From an uncultured Pelagibacteraceae bacterium (lineage in GTDB: Bacteria; Pseudomonadota; Alphaproteobacteria; Pelagibacterales; Pelagibacteraceae): a stretch of DNA of 64,000 nt. A program made the translations under genes and the position numbers. The notes beneath the pieces were generated by a model. It did no database searches. It saw only the letters and a program-made list of their open reading frames with translations, and had not been told where the DNA came from. The stretch is taken from NCBI GenBank assembly GCA_902569785.1, contig CACFVO010000003.1, positions 1-64,000 on the forward strand, given 5' to 3'. Shown piece by piece: positions 33,255-42,805 of this stretch; within the stretch, counting starts at the first letter, position 1; each line of letters starts with the position of its first letter.

Positions 33255-34778
33255 CTAAGAAAATTTTGGTAGCAATACTTCAACCTGCGCGCCTCCTTTA
33301 TTCAGTCTATTTGAAGCAGATATTGTTCCTTCATGCAATTCAACAATATTCTTGACGATGTTAAGTCCTAAACCTGAGTGTTTTCCAAAGCTTTTAGGTC
33401 TATTGCTATAAAATCTTTTAAATATTTTTTGGGGAGAAGTTTCAGAAAAGCCTGGTCCTTCGTCTTTGATTAATATCACTAAATTATTTGAAGTTTCTTC
33501 AACTTCAATTTCTATCTTCTTATTATCATCGCTAAATGAAATAGAATTGTCTAATAAATTAGCTATTACTTGTTCTAATCTGTTTTCAATACCTAAAATA
33601 TAATGACCATTTTTAGAAACTATTTTCTTTTTAACATTTATTTGAATTTTTTTATTTTGATTTTTTAAATCTTGTCTAAAATCATCTGCAACATTCGTAA
33701 TAATATCAATCAAATTTACTTTGCTCATTTGTTCTCTAGACCATGAAGCTTCATCTTTTAACATTTGAGAATAATCAGTTATTAACCTTTCAATTCTTTC
33801 TACATCATGATTAATAATTGTTAATAATTTTTCACTTTCCATTTTTTGTGTAGTTTTATCTAATAATTCCGAAGCACTTTTCAATGAAGCCAATGGATTC
33901 CTAATTTCGTGTGCAAGATCATTAGAAAATGTTTCTGCTCTAGCAGTTCTTTTTTGAAGTTCCTTTGTCATCTCATCAATAGATTTTGTCAGCTTTCCAA
34001 TTTCATCTTCTCTAACAAAAAAGTTTTTTATATCGATATTTTTGTTAGATTTTTTTTTAATTGCTTCGCTAAATCTGACTAACAAACCAATTGGCTTTAA
34101 AATATATTTGTTTAAAAAAAGAGAAAAAATTAAAATTACCAATGCTACAGCTAACACTGTTCTAATTATAAAAGCTTTCCTCTCTTTAACTGCATTTAGG
34201 ATATCATTAGCTTCTTCCGAAACAACTATATAACCCACATCTTGTTCTTTAAGTTTAATTCTGCTCAAAGTACTAACAAAAAAATTATTTTGAATATTTT
34301 CTGAAATTGTTATTGGCTCATTTTGATATTTATTTAACAGCGTTTCTTTAATTAAATTTGTATTTTGTTCTTTAATTAATTGTTTTGCATTACTTTTTTC
34401 TTTAATTTTTCCATCAATAGTTTCTTCTATAATTACTTCTGATCTTGTAAAAACATTCTGATCTAAATCTAAAATATTAGTATCTCCAATGAGGTCACCA
34501 TTCATACTATAAAACTGTACTCTATCTAAACTCTGAAATAAAAACCGTGTCGACAATAAAAAAGTTTTAATGTCTTTTGCGTTAAAATTAATCTTTAGTC
34601 TTTGCAGATGATCGACGGTATTGTTGATTATAATATAATGATCGGCTGCTCTTTTTTTAACCAGATTAGGCTGGATGGCTTTTAGGTAAACTATGGTGAG
34701 AAGCCCTAATATAGAAAAAACACCTAGATTAAATAATAGAAATTTTTTTAGTATAGATGCTGATTTTTTTTGTCTCAT
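33255..34778 (-). CDS. Membrane sensor histidine kinase (ChvG/EnvZ-like)
   Basis: The 507-residue kinase has two membrane helices (about residues 11-32 and 203-225) enclosing a periplasmic domain of about 170 residues, then a HAMP domain, the His box FSNDLAHEIRNPLASLKSA near residue 290, the N box IANLLDNSISFSD near residue 408 and G boxes IKDEGPGFSE and GLGLNIVKNIVELHEG. The layout and its adjacent ChvI-like regulator match ChvG/ExoS of alphaproteobacteria, which sense envelope stress and acidity; the ligand here is unknown. The start shares one base with the regulator stop (ORFs meet at 34778). Confidence 0.88.
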   Translation of the reverse strand: MRQKKSASILKKFLLFNLGVFSILGLLTIVYLKAIQPNLVKKRAADHYIIINNTVDHLQRLKINFNAKDIKTFLLSTRFLFQSLDRVQFYSMNGDLIGDTNILDLDQNVFTRSEVIIEETIDGKIKEKSNAKQLIKEQNTNLIKETLLNKYQNEPITISENIQNNFFVSTLSRIKLKEQDVGYIVVSEEANDILNAVKERKAFIIRTVLAVALVILIFSLFLNKYILKPIGLLVRFSEAIKKKSNKNIDIKNFFVREDEIGKLTKSIDEMTKELQKRTARAETFSNDLAHEIRNPLASLKSASELLDKTTQKMESEKLLTIINHDVERIERLITDYSQMLKDEASWSREQMSKVNLIDIITNVADDFRQDLKNQNKKIQINVKKKIVSKNGHYILGIENRLEQVIANLLDNSISFSDDNKKIEIEVEETSNNLVILIKDEGPGFSETSPQKIFKRFYSNRPKSFGKHSGLGLNIVKNIVELHEGTISASNRLNKGGAQVEVLLPKFS

Positions 34779-35476
34779 TAACTAACATTCCATCTATACC
34801 CACTTCCATATCTAGTTTCAATTGCAGAAAACTTTTCATCTACTTTTTTAAACTTTTTTCTTATTCTTTTAACATGACTATCAATAGTTCTATCCTCGAT
34901 CTCCGTATTTTCCTTATACGCGATATCCATTAAATGAGCTCTCTCTTTTATCACACCAGGCCTCTTTGCTAATTCTTTAACAATTAGAAATTCAGTTGTT
35001 GTGAGTTTATCAGGTAAAGATTTTCCACCCCATTCGCACTCTAATTGTGAGGGATCTAATTTTAATTTTCCATGACTTATAATATTTTTAGTATCATCAA
35101 CTACGTTGTTTTTCTTTCTTAATTGAACTCTTATTCTTTCAATTAAAACTTTAGTTGAAAAACCACCAGATTTTTTTACAAAATCATCAGCGCCTAATTT
35201 TAAACCCAGTAATTCATCGACTTCCTCATCTTTTGAAGTCAAAAAAATGATAGGGATTGACATTTTTTTCCTTAATTTTTTTAATAATTCTTCTCCATCC
35301 ATTCTTGGCATTTTGATATCTAAAACTGCCAAATCAGGAGGATTTCTAGTTAATCCTATTAATGCCGACTCTCCGTCTATATAAGTTTGAACTTTAAAGC
35401 CTTCCCTCTCAAGAGCAATGCTTATTCCCGTTAAAATATTTCTATCGTCGTCTACTAATGCAATTGTTTGTGCCAT
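34778..35476 (-). CDS. OmpR-family response regulator (ChvI-like)
   Basis: This 232-residue regulator has a receiver domain starting [20 protein letters not shown], very close to ChvI, with phosphoacceptor Asp53 in [11 protein letters not shown] and the switch Thr80 in [12 protein letters not shown]. The C-terminal winged helix (about 135-232) has [14 protein letters not shown] and GSGYRW. An oddity is the loop after Lys102: the usual Lys-Pro reads [10 protein letters not shown], replacing the conserved proline and adding two residues. It is translated together with the kinase gene and follows polA by 39 bp on the same strand. Confidence 0.9.
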   Translation of the reverse strand: MAQTIALVDDDRNILTGISIALEREGFKVQTYIDGESALIGLTRNPPDLAVLDIKMPRMDGEELLKKLRKKMSIPIIFLTSKDEEVDELLGLKLGADDFVKKSGGFSTKVLIERIRVQLRKKNNVVDDTKNIISHGKLKLDPSQLECEWGGKSLPDKLTTTEFLIVKELAKRPGVIKERAHLMDIAYKENTEIEDRTIDSHVKRIRKKFKKVDEKFSAIETRYGSGYRWNVS

Positions 35477-35515
35477 ATAATCATTCTCAAGATATTGATG
35501 TCAAAATTTAGGCGT

Positions 35516-38284
35516 CTAATGAGCTTCACCCCAGTTATTACCTGAATTAATACTTACCTCCAAAGGAATTGAAAACATATGATGTTCTGAGCTAGAAATT
35601 GAAGTCATGGCATCTTTTATGATTTTCTTAATTTCTTTTTCATCTTTTTGCAAACATTCAAATATTAATTCGTCATGTATTTGAAGAAGCATTTTAGCTT
35701 TATTTTTTTTATCTTCTAAAATTTTATCTATTTTTATCATGGCAAGTCTTATAATATCCGCTGCAGAACCTTGGATAGGAGCATTTATTGCCGCTCTTTC
35801 TTGAAAAGATCTTACACTAAAATTTTTATCATTAATGCCTCGAAGATGAATTCTCCTACCAAATATATTTGTAACATAGCCTTGCTTCCTACAAGTTTTA
35901 ATCGTTGAGTTCATATATTCTTTGATCTCAGGAAATTTTTTAAAGTAAGAATTTATAAAATCTAGCGCCTCCTGATTGGATACAGCTATTTGTTTAGCTA
36001 AACCATATTGTGTTATTCCATAAATAATTCCAAAATTTATTGCTTTTGCTTTTCTTCTAAAATCATCAGTGACTTTGTTTGTTGATAACCCAAAAACTTG
36101 ACTAGCAGTTAAAACATGAATGTCTTGATTATTTTTAAAAGCTTTTTTTAACTCCTTTACATCTGCCATGTCAGCAAGAATCCTCATTTCTATTTGATCG
36201 TAATCAGCTGAGATAAGAATATTATTTTTTTCAGCAATAAATGCTTTCCTAATTTCTTTTCCATCTAAAGTTTTGATTGGAATATTTTGTAAATTAGGAT
36301 CGCTAGATGCAAGTCGGCCTGTATTAGTCGCAGCTAAAAGAAATGAAGTGTGAACTCTTTTTGTTTTATTGTTAATGTGAGCTTGCAAAGCATCGGTATA
36401 AGTGCTTTTTAATTTTGATACTTGTCTCCATTCTAAAACTAGATTAGGAAATTTATGCCCTGTTAATGCTAAATCTTCTAAAATTTTAGCACTTGTTGCT
36501 AGACTACCTTTTTTAGTTTTTTTTAATTTTGCAATTTTCAATTCATTATAAATTATTTCTCCAAGTTGTTTTGGTGAACCAATGTTGAACTCTTTACCAG
36601 AAACTTTATAAATTTCTTTTTCTATTTTTCTTAATCTTTCCTCAAATTTTTTTGACAATTGTTTTAAATAGATATCATCAACTTTAACTCCATTTATCTC
36701 TAATTTTGCAAGCAACTTAATCATTGGCTTTTCAAAGACTTCATAAATTTTTTTTAATTTTTCATTATTAACTCTATCTATTAAAAGATTATGAAGTCTT
36801 AATGTTACATCTGCATCCTCAGCGGCATACTTGGTAGCCTCTTCTAAGTTTACGTCTGAAAAGTTTAATTGCTTTTTTCCTGTGCCAACAACATCTTTAT
36901 AAGAAATGGTTTTGTGACCTAGATGAATCTCTGAAAGCACATCCATATTGTGCCTATTATTACCCGCATCCAAAACATAAGATAACAACATAGTATCCTC
37001 CATGGGATCAACTTGGATTCCATTATTTTTTAGAACTATAAAATCGTACTTAATATTTTGGCCAACTTTTTTAATACTTGGGTCTTCAAGTAAAGGTTTA
37101 ATTTTTTTTAAAACTAACTTTTTGTCTAGACTTGTAATATTTTTATGCCCTAGCGGGATATAATACGCTTCATTAGGAGCATAACTAAAAGAGACTCCAA
37201 TTAGTTCTGCTTCTAAAGGGTTTAAAGATGATGTTTCTGTGTCTATAGAAATCAAAGATTTTTTATTTAAAGTATCTAATAATTTGTCTAAATCTTTTTC
37301 CTTAAGTATGCTTTTGTAAAGCTTGGAGTCTATTTTAGAGGCTTTAGTTGTTTTAATATTAGAACTAGTATCACTTATATTATCTTCACCATAAAAACTT
37401 ATAGCTTGACTTAATAATCTATTAAACTCCATTTCTCTTAAAAAATTATAAAGATTATCTTTTTTTACATCTTTAATTATAAAGCTACTTGGATCATCTT
37501 CAACGGGCACATCTTTTTTTAATGTGACTAATTTTCGGCTTAGCAACGCTTTATCTTTATTGTCAAGCAATGTTTGCCGTCTTTTATTTTGGGGAATTTC
37601 AGAAGCTTTTTTTAATAAGTTTTCTAAATTATTATATTTATTAATTAATTCAGCAGCGGTTTTAATGCCTATACCTGGCACACCAGGAATATTATCTGAT
37701 GAGTCGCCTGCTAATGATTGTACATCTATAACTTGATTAGGTTTTACTCCAAATTTTTCCAAAACTTCTTTTTCACCAATAACTTTGCTTTTCATTGGAT
37801 CGTATAATCTAATTTTATTTGATACTAGTTGCATTAAGTCTTTATCAGATGAAATCACTGTAACTTTTGCTCCAGCTTCAGTAATTTTTTTTGCATAAGT
37901 AGCTATAAGGTCATCTGCTTCGTAATTCAAAAGTTCTATTGATGGTAAATTAAATGCTTTTACTGATTTTCTTATATATTCAAATTGGGGAATTAAATCA
38001 TCTGGTGCTTCAGTTCTATTAGATTTGTATTCACTGTAAATATCATTTCTAAAATTCTTTCTAGCTGAGTCAAAAATAACTGCAAAATGAGTTGGTTTAT
38101 TAATAGAGTCATCTGATCTCGAATCTTCCAATAGTTTAAAAAGCATAGAACAAAAACCACTTACAGCTCCTGTAGGAAGTCCATCACTTTTTCGAGATAA
38201 CGGAGGTAAAGCATAATAAGCTCGAAAAATATAACCAGATCCATCTATAAGATAATAATGATCTGTTTTTTTTATTGAACTCAT
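35516..38284 (-). CDS. polA: DNA polymerase I
   Basis: This 922-residue enzyme fills gaps and removes RNA primers. It has all three domains: the 5' nuclease (1-about 290, starting with YLIDGSGYIFRAYYALPP), an apparently active 3'-5' exonuclease (about 320-510, with LISIDTETSS, QNIKYDFIVL and YAAEDADVTLR), and the polymerase (about 530-922, with motif A ISADYDQIEMRILA, motif B RRKAKAINFGIIYG and motif C LLQIHDELIFE). Proofreading residues are kept, unlike in some small genomes. It is divergent from the ABC ATPase gene. Confidence 0.98.
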   Translation of the reverse strand: MSSIKKTDHYYLIDGSGYIFRAYYALPPLSRKSDGLPTGAVSGFCSMLFKLLEDSRSDDSINKPTHFAVIFDSARKNFRNDIYSEYKSNRTEAPDDLIPQFEYIRKSVKAFNLPSIELLNYEADDLIATYAKKITEAGAKVTVISSDKDLMQLVSNKIRLYDPMKSKVIGEKEVLEKFGVKPNQVIDVQSLAGDSSDNIPGVPGIGIKTAAELINKYNNLENLLKKASEIPQNKRRQTLLDNKDKALLSRKLVTLKKDVPVEDDPSSFIIKDVKKDNLYNFLREMEFNRLLSQAISFYGEDNISDTSSNIKTTKASKIDSKLYKSILKEKDLDKLLDTLNKKSLISIDTETSSLNPLEAELIGVSFSYAPNEAYYIPLGHKNITSLDKKLVLKKIKPLLEDPSIKKVGQNIKYDFIVLKNNGIQVDPMEDTMLLSYVLDAGNNRHNMDVLSEIHLGHKTISYKDVVGTGKKQLNFSDVNLEEATKYAAEDADVTLRLHNLLIDRVNNEKLKKIYEVFEKPMIKLLAKLEINGVKVDDIYLKQLSKKFEERLRKIEKEIYKVSGKEFNIGSPKQLGEIIYNELKIAKLKKTKKGSLATSAKILEDLALTGHKFPNLVLEWRQVSKLKSTYTDALQAHINNKTKRVHTSFLLAATNTGRLASSDPNLQNIPIKTLDGKEIRKAFIAEKNNILISADYDQIEMRILADMADVKELKKAFKNNQDIHVLTASQVFGLSTNKVTDDFRRKAKAINFGIIYGITQYGLAKQIAVSNQEALDFINSYFKKFPEIKEYMNSTIKTCRKQGYVTNIFGRRIHLRGINDKNFSVRSFQERAAINAPIQGSAADIIRLAMIKIDKILEDKKNKAKMLLQIHDELIFECLQKDEKEIKKIIKDAMTSISSSEHHMFSIPLEVSINSGNNWGEAH

Positions 38285-38327
38285 ATATATATATTACATT
38301 AATTTTTAACCTATATTTAATCAAACT

Positions 38328-39257
38328 ATGGATAAATATGCTTTAACTGTTGAAAATCTTACAAAGATTTACTCGGATTCCAAAAACAAAAAAGAAAATA
38401 AAGCTCTTAATGATTTAAATTTTCAAGTGAAACAAGGGGAAATATTTGGTTTGCTTGGGCCTAATGGAGCTGGCAAAACTACTTTTTTAAGTATTCTAGG
38501 AGGGACCGTTTCAAAAACAAATGGTAGCGTTAATGTTTGGGGTTTTGATATTGATAAAAATCCTAGGCAAGTAAAAGCTTCTATAGGCATTGTGCCTCAA
38601 GAAGTTAATCTAGATGCTTTCTTTAGCCCGAGAAAATTACTGGAATTGCAAGCAGGTTTATACGGTATTACTAAAAAAGATAGAATTACAGATTTAATTT
38701 TGAAAATGGTGGCGTTGGAAAATAAAGCCAACGCTTATTCTAGAAGTTTGTCTGGTGGTATGAAAAGGAGATTGCTTATTGCAAAAGCAATGGTTCATCA
38801 ACCTCCTATACTAATTTTAGATGAGCCAACTGCTGGAGTTGATGTTGAGCTAAGGAAAAATCTTTGGAACAATGTAAAAGAACTTAATAAAGAAGGTGTT
38901 ACAATTATTCTTACAACACATTATTTATTTGAAGCTCAAGAAATGTGTGACCGAATAGCAATTATAGATAAAGGTAATTTAGTTGCTCTTGATACAACTC
39001 AAAGGCTTTTAGATAGAATTCAAACAAAAAGAATAAATCTTAAAGTCAAAAATATTGATAAAAATAAAGTTTTAAAAATGGATGGGATTCATTTTAAGAT
39101 CGATTCAAATGAGTCAATTTCAATTACCTACGAGAAAAATTCACTTAATTTTGAAGAAATTATTAATTATCTTAGTCAAAACAACATAAAAATACTAGAT
39201 ATTGTTACAGAAGACGGGAATTTAGAGGATGTATTTATACAACTAACAAATAGGTAG
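38328..39257 (+). CDS. ABC-2-type transporter ATP-binding protein without a neighbouring permease
   Basis: The 309-residue ATPase has Walker A GLLGPNGAGKTTFLSI near residue 42, signature YSRSLSGGMKRRLLIAKAM near residue 140, Walker B PPILILDEPTAGVD near residue 162 and the switch TTHYLFEAQ near residue 199. A C-terminal extension ending DGNLEDVFIQLTNR is typical of the CcmA/NodI/DrrA branch. These ATPases usually precede an ABC-2 permease, but here bioY follows after 32 bp. Either the permease is elsewhere or it partners another membrane protein. The substrate is unknown. Confidence 0.9.
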   Translation: MDKYALTVENLTKIYSDSKNKKENKALNDLNFQVKQGEIFGLLGPNGAGKTTFLSILGGTVSKTNGSVNVWGFDIDKNPRQVKASIGIVPQEVNLDAFFSPRKLLELQAGLYGITKKDRITDLILKMVALENKANAYSRSLSGGMKRRLLIAKAMVHQPPILILDEPTAGVDVELRKNLWNNVKELNKEGVTIILTTHYLFEAQEMCDRIAIIDKGNLVALDTTQRLLDRIQTKRINLKVKNIDKNKVLKMDGIHFKIDSNESISITYEKNSLNFEEIINYLSQNNIKILDIVTEDGNLEDVFIQLTNR

Positions 39258-39289
39258 ATTTAATTTAAAAAAAAGATAAATATACATAT

Positions 39290-39841
39290 ATGGAAATTGT
39301 TAAAAATTTTTCACAGTCAAAATTAGTAAAAAATTTGTTTGTAATTTTAATCGGATCTATTCTTCTCGCTATTTCATCAAAAATAAAAATTCCTTTTTAC
39401 CCTGTGCCTATGACAATGCAAACTTTAGTTGTCCTAATTATTGGTATTGGTTTTGGATGGAAACTTGGTATAGCAACTATAATGCTATATCTATTTGAAG
39501 GAATAATAGGTTTACCAGTTTTTTCAGGAACTCCAGAAAAAGGGGTTGGTTTAATTTATTTTACTGGACCAACTATGGGTTATTTGATTGGTTTTCTAGT
39601 TGCTGTATTTTTTGCTGGAAAATTTAACTATGATAATAATTTATTTAAGAACTTCCTTAAATTGACTTTTGCAACGAGCTTTATTTATATCTTGGGAATG
39701 CTATGGCTAGGAGGATTAATAGGCTGGGACAAGCCAATATTTAAATTAGGTGCTCAACCATTTTTATTAGCAGAATTATTTAAGATTCTCTTAGCAACCT
39801 TTGCTATAAACCAAATAAAAAAGATTAAAAAAAAATTTTAA
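39290..39841 (+). CDS. bioY: Biotin uptake S component
   Basis: BioY is the small membrane protein that binds biotin in ECF transporters and can work alone at lower rate. The 183-residue protein has six helices and the family blocks PFYPVPMTMQTLVVLIIG near residue 32, the loop LFEGIIGLPVFSGTPEKGVG near residue 66 and GPTMGYLIGFLVAVFFAG near residue 90. It lies 32 bp after the ABC ATPase gene. That ATPase is not of BioM type, and no BioN gene is seen, so solo transport or a shared energiser elsewhere must be assumed. Confidence 0.93.
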   Translation: MEIVKNFSQSKLVKNLFVILIGSILLAISSKIKIPFYPVPMTMQTLVVLIIGIGFGWKLGIATIMLYLFEGIIGLPVFSGTPEKGVGLIYFTGPTMGYLIGFLVAVFFAGKFNYDNNLFKNFLKLTFATSFIYILGMLWLGGLIGWDKPIFKLGAQPFLLAELFKILLATFAINQIKKIKKKF

Positions 39842-39842
39842 G

Positions 39843-40418
39843 TTATCTTGGGGATCTTTTAGATAAGATTCTTTGTAGAGTCCTTCTATGCATTTTTAGT
39901 CTTCTAGCTGTTTCAGAAACGTTTCGATTACATAATTCAAATACTCTGTGAATATGTTCCCACTTTACTCTATCAGCAGACATTGGGTTTTCTGGAGGTT
40001 TTGCTTTCGACTCAGGTGAAGCTAATAGTGCTGCCTCTACGTCGTCTGCATCTACAGGTTTAGCCATATAATCTATGGCGCCTGCTTTAACTGCTGCTAC
40101 AGCCGTAGGCAAATTCCCGTATCCCGTTAACATTACAATCCTGCAGTCTTTTTTGTTCTTAGATAGTTCTTTAACCACATCTAGCCCATTGCCATCTTCT
40201 AGTCTTAAATCCACTAAAGCAAAACTAGGAGGTGGACTGTTTTTAACTATCTGAAGCCCCTCAGACACCGTTTTAGCTTCTTTTACAACAAAACCCTTCT
40301 TCTCCATGGCTCTTGAAAGCCTTCCTCTTAATGGATCGTCATCATCGAGAATAAGAAGTGTCTTGTCCTGAAAATCGGACAGATTTAGTTGCTTTGGGTA
40401 ATTTTTAGAAGCTTTCAT
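39843..40418 (-). CDS. regA: Redox response regulator RegA/ActR/PrrA
   Basis: This is a global redox regulator paired with RegB. The 191-residue protein has a receiver domain (about 18-130; LLILDDDDPLRGRLSRAMEKKG, phosphoacceptor in ALVDLRLEDGNG, Lys in DYMAKPVDADD) and the nearly invariant Fis-type helix-turn-helix NVSETARRLKMHRRTLQRILSKR. In related bacteria RegA controls respiration, nitrogen metabolism and carbon metabolism by oxygen and quinone state. Its kinase gene is 3.3 kb away, on the far side of the polyamine operon. One base separates its end from bioY. Confidence 0.94.
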   Translation of the reverse strand: MKASKNYPKQLNLSDFQDKTLLILDDDDPLRGRLSRAMEKKGFVVKEAKTVSEGLQIVKNSPPPSFALVDLRLEDGNGLDVVKELSKNKKDCRIVMLTGYGNLPTAVAAVKAGAIDYMAKPVDADDVEAALLASPESKAKPPENPMSADRVKWEHIHRVFELCNRNVSETARRLKMHRRTLQRILSKRSPR

Positions 40419-40490
40419 ATGGTAACCATATAGTTACTAAGATCAATTTTACAACTAGTCAAAATAGCATTTTTTTCTTTACATAAAGTC

Positions 40491-40549
40491 AAAAAAACCT
40501 TAAATGCGACTTAATAAGGTTTTTTTTGTACAAATTTTTTAAAAACCTT
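40491..40549 (+). promoter_or_regulatory. Attenuator-like leader with two mutually exclusive hairpins upstream of the polyamine operon
   Basis: AAAAAAACCTTA (40491-40502) pairs with TAAGGTTTTTTT (40515-40526), a 12 bp stem followed by a U-run, the form of an intrinsic terminator. A third segment AAAAACCTT (40541-40549) can instead pair with AAGGTTTTT (40516-40524), which would break the first hairpin. No gene precedes it on this strand, since the gap is divergent from regA, so the terminator shape belongs to the leader of the decarboxylase gene. Alphaproteobacterial ornithine decarboxylase genes are known to carry a leader RNA (the speF motif), but I cannot show this is one. Confidence 0.6.
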
Positions 40550-40577
40550 CTGTGTAAATTAACGAGGGACACATGAG

Positions 40578-41756
40578 ATGCGAAAATTTAAAGACGTTAA
40601 CGAATTAGTTAACGAGTTGAAACCTGATTATCCCGTATATTGTATACGGCCAGAGTCGATAAAAAAATCTACAAAGTTTTTTAAAGATAACTTTCCAGGC
40701 AAAGTTCTTTACGCTGTTAAAACGAATCCTAATGAACAATTAATTAAACAGATTATCTCGAATGGAATAGAAGATTTCGATGTAGCTTCTCTTAATGAAA
40801 TTAAATTAATAAGTAAGATTAAACCAGAAGCTAATTTATACTTTATGCATACTATAAAAAGTAAAGAAAGTATTGCATCAGCTTATTTTAATTATGGAGT
40901 TAGAAACTTTGCATTAGATCATAAAGACGAACTTAGAAAAATTCTTGAAGCCACAAATAAAGCTAAGGATTTAAATTTATTCGTAAGAATAGCTATTTCT
41001 AATGAGCATGCTGAAATTGATTTATCAAGAAAATTTGGGGCACTTCCCTCTGAAGCATTAGGTCTTGTAAGATTGTGTAAAGAACATTCAAAAAAACTTG
41101 GAATAAGTTTTCATGTTGGTTCTCAATGCATGCATAAGATTTCTTATTCGAAGGGTATTCGTGAAATTGGAAATATAATTAAAAAAACTAAAATTATACC
41201 TGAAGTTATTAATGTTGGTGGTGGCTTTCCATCATTGTATCCTGATCTTAATCCTGAACCACTTAATAACTATCTTAATGAAATAAAAAAATCTCTTAAA
41301 AATTTAAAATTACCAAAACTACCCCAAATTATTTGCGAACCAGGAAGAGCCATTGTAGCTGAAAGCGGATCAACGATAGTTAAAGTTATATTAAGAAAAA
41401 AACAAAATCTCTATATAAACGATGGTACTTATGGCTCATTATTTGATGCTGGAGTTCCAAATTTTGTTTTACCAACTAAAATGATTACTAGTGGAAGAAT
41501 TCATTCTAAAAAATTAACTTCATTTAGACTCTTCGGACCAACTTGTGATAGTTTAGATTACATGAAAGGACCTTTTTTATTACCGAATAATATAAAAGAT
41601 GGTGACTACATCGAATTGGGCCAATTAGGTGCATACGGATTGACTTTTAGAACAAAATTTAATGGTTTTTATTCAAATGAAATTTTCGAATTGAATGATA
41701 AACCAATCATGTCTTTATATGAGGATTCAAGTAAAGTCGATTACTTGGTTGCTTAA
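40578..41756 (+). CDS. PLP-dependent ornithine decarboxylase (fold type III)
   Basis: This enzyme would convert ornithine to putrescine, or lysine to cadaverine. The 392-residue alanine-racemase-fold protein has the PLP lysine in VLYAVKTNPNEQ near residue 47, the specificity region FHVGSQCMH near residue 175, GGGFPSLYPD near residue 215, EPGRAIVAESGS near residue 255 and the catalytic cysteine block FGPTCDSLDYM near residue 320. GPTCDS is the eukaryotic-type ODC/alphaproteobacterial lysine-ornithine decarboxylase mark. A GAGGG ribosome site lies nine bases before ATG 40578. It overlaps the next gene by one base and leads a three-gene polyamine operon. Confidence 0.92.
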   Translation: MRKFKDVNELVNELKPDYPVYCIRPESIKKSTKFFKDNFPGKVLYAVKTNPNEQLIKQIISNGIEDFDVASLNEIKLISKIKPEANLYFMHTIKSKESIASAYFNYGVRNFALDHKDELRKILEATNKAKDLNLFVRIAISNEHAEIDLSRKFGALPSEALGLVRLCKEHSKKLGISFHVGSQCMHKISYSKGIREIGNIIKKTKIIPEVINVGGGFPSLYPDLNPEPLNNYLNEIKKSLKNLKLPKLPQIICEPGRAIVAESGSTIVKVILRKKQNLYINDGTYGSLFDAGVPNFVLPTKMITSGRIHSKKLTSFRLFGPTCDSLDYMKGPFLLPNNIKDGDYIELGQLGAYGLTFRTKFNGFYSNEIFELNDKPIMSLYEDSSKVDYLVA

Positions 41757-42805
41757 TGACAAAAAAAAATGGTCCAAACATCGGACATAATAAAAAATCA
41801 TTCCTAAATAATCCTGTAGAACATATAGACATAACTTCTTTTGATGCGAGAAAAATAATTGAAGGTATGGGAAAAATGTCATTTACCTCTAGAGACACCG
41901 CAAATGCAGCTAAAATTTATAATGAGATGATATCAGACGATAACTGTTCTATTTTTCTTACAATTGCAGGCTCAACCTCTGCGGGTGGTTGTATGAATCT
42001 TTATTCAGATTTAATTAAGTATAACATGGTTGACGCAGTAGTAGCCACAGGAGCCTCTATAATTGATATGGATTTTTTTGAGGCTCTAGGGTTCAAGCAT
42101 TATCAAGGGTCTCAATTCCAAGATGATACCGAACTTAGAAAAAATTATATTGATAGAATTTACGACACATATATTGATGAAGAAGAGCTTCAAGCCTGTG
42201 ATCAAGCTATTTGTGACGTCGCTAATTCATTAGAACCTAAAGCTTATACCTCAAGAGAGTTTATTAAAGAACTAGGAAAATTTTTGAAAAATAATGGGAA
42301 AAAAAAAGGTTCTTTAATAGAAACAGCATTTGACAATAATGTTCCTATTTTTTGTCCAGCATTCACAGATAGTTCTGCTGGATTTGGTTTAGTAATGCAT
42401 CAAGAACAAAATCCAAATAAGCACATCACAATTGATTCTATAAGAGAGTTAAGAGAATTAACTGAAATTAAAGTAAAATCTAAGCAATCTGGTCTATTAA
42501 TGGTAGGCGGTGGAGTGCCTAAAAATTTTGTTCAAGACACAGTTGTCTGTGCAGATCTTATAGGTAAAAAAGTCGATATGCATAAATATGCTATTCAAAT
42601 TACAGTTGCAGATACTAGAGATGGAGCTTGTAGTAGTTCAACTTTAAAAGAAGCTAGCTCATGGGGGAAGGTAGATGTTGCTAAAGAACAGATGGTTTTT
42701 GCTGAAGCTACAAGTGTTTTGCCCTTAATTGCTAGTGATGCATATCACCGTGAAAATTGGAAAAATAGAAAAAAAAGAAATTTTTCTCAGTTATTTAAGT
42801 CTTAA
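41756..42805 (+). CDS. Deoxyhypusine synthase-like protein (probable homospermidine/spermidine-forming enzyme)
   Basis: Bacteria lack eIF5A, so this DHS homolog must act on a free amine. The 349-residue protein has the NAD-binding and active-site blocks of DHS: LTIAGSTSAGGCMNLYSDLI near residue 65, VVATGASIIDMDFFEALG near residue 97, LLMVGGGVPKNFVQD near residue 245, and SSWGKVDV near residue 305, whose Lys aligns with the catalytic Lys329 of human DHS. With an ornithine decarboxylase before it and an agmatinase-family enzyme after it, transfer of an aminobutyl group to putrescine, agmatine or a similar amine is the best inference. It overlaps both neighbours by one base. Confidence 0.88.
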   Translation: MTKKNGPNIGHNKKSFLNNPVEHIDITSFDARKIIEGMGKMSFTSRDTANAAKIYNEMISDDNCSIFLTIAGSTSAGGCMNLYSDLIKYNMVDAVVATGASIIDMDFFEALGFKHYQGSQFQDDTELRKNYIDRIYDTYIDEEELQACDQAICDVANSLEPKAYTSREFIKELGKFLKNNGKKKGSLIETAFDNNVPIFCPAFTDSSAGFGLVMHQEQNPNKHITIDSIRELRELTEIKVKSKQSGLLMVGGGVPKNFVQDTVVCADLIGKKVDMHKYAIQITVADTRDGACSSSTLKEASSWGKVDVAKEQMVFAEATSVLPLIASDAYHRENWKNRKKRNFSQLFKS

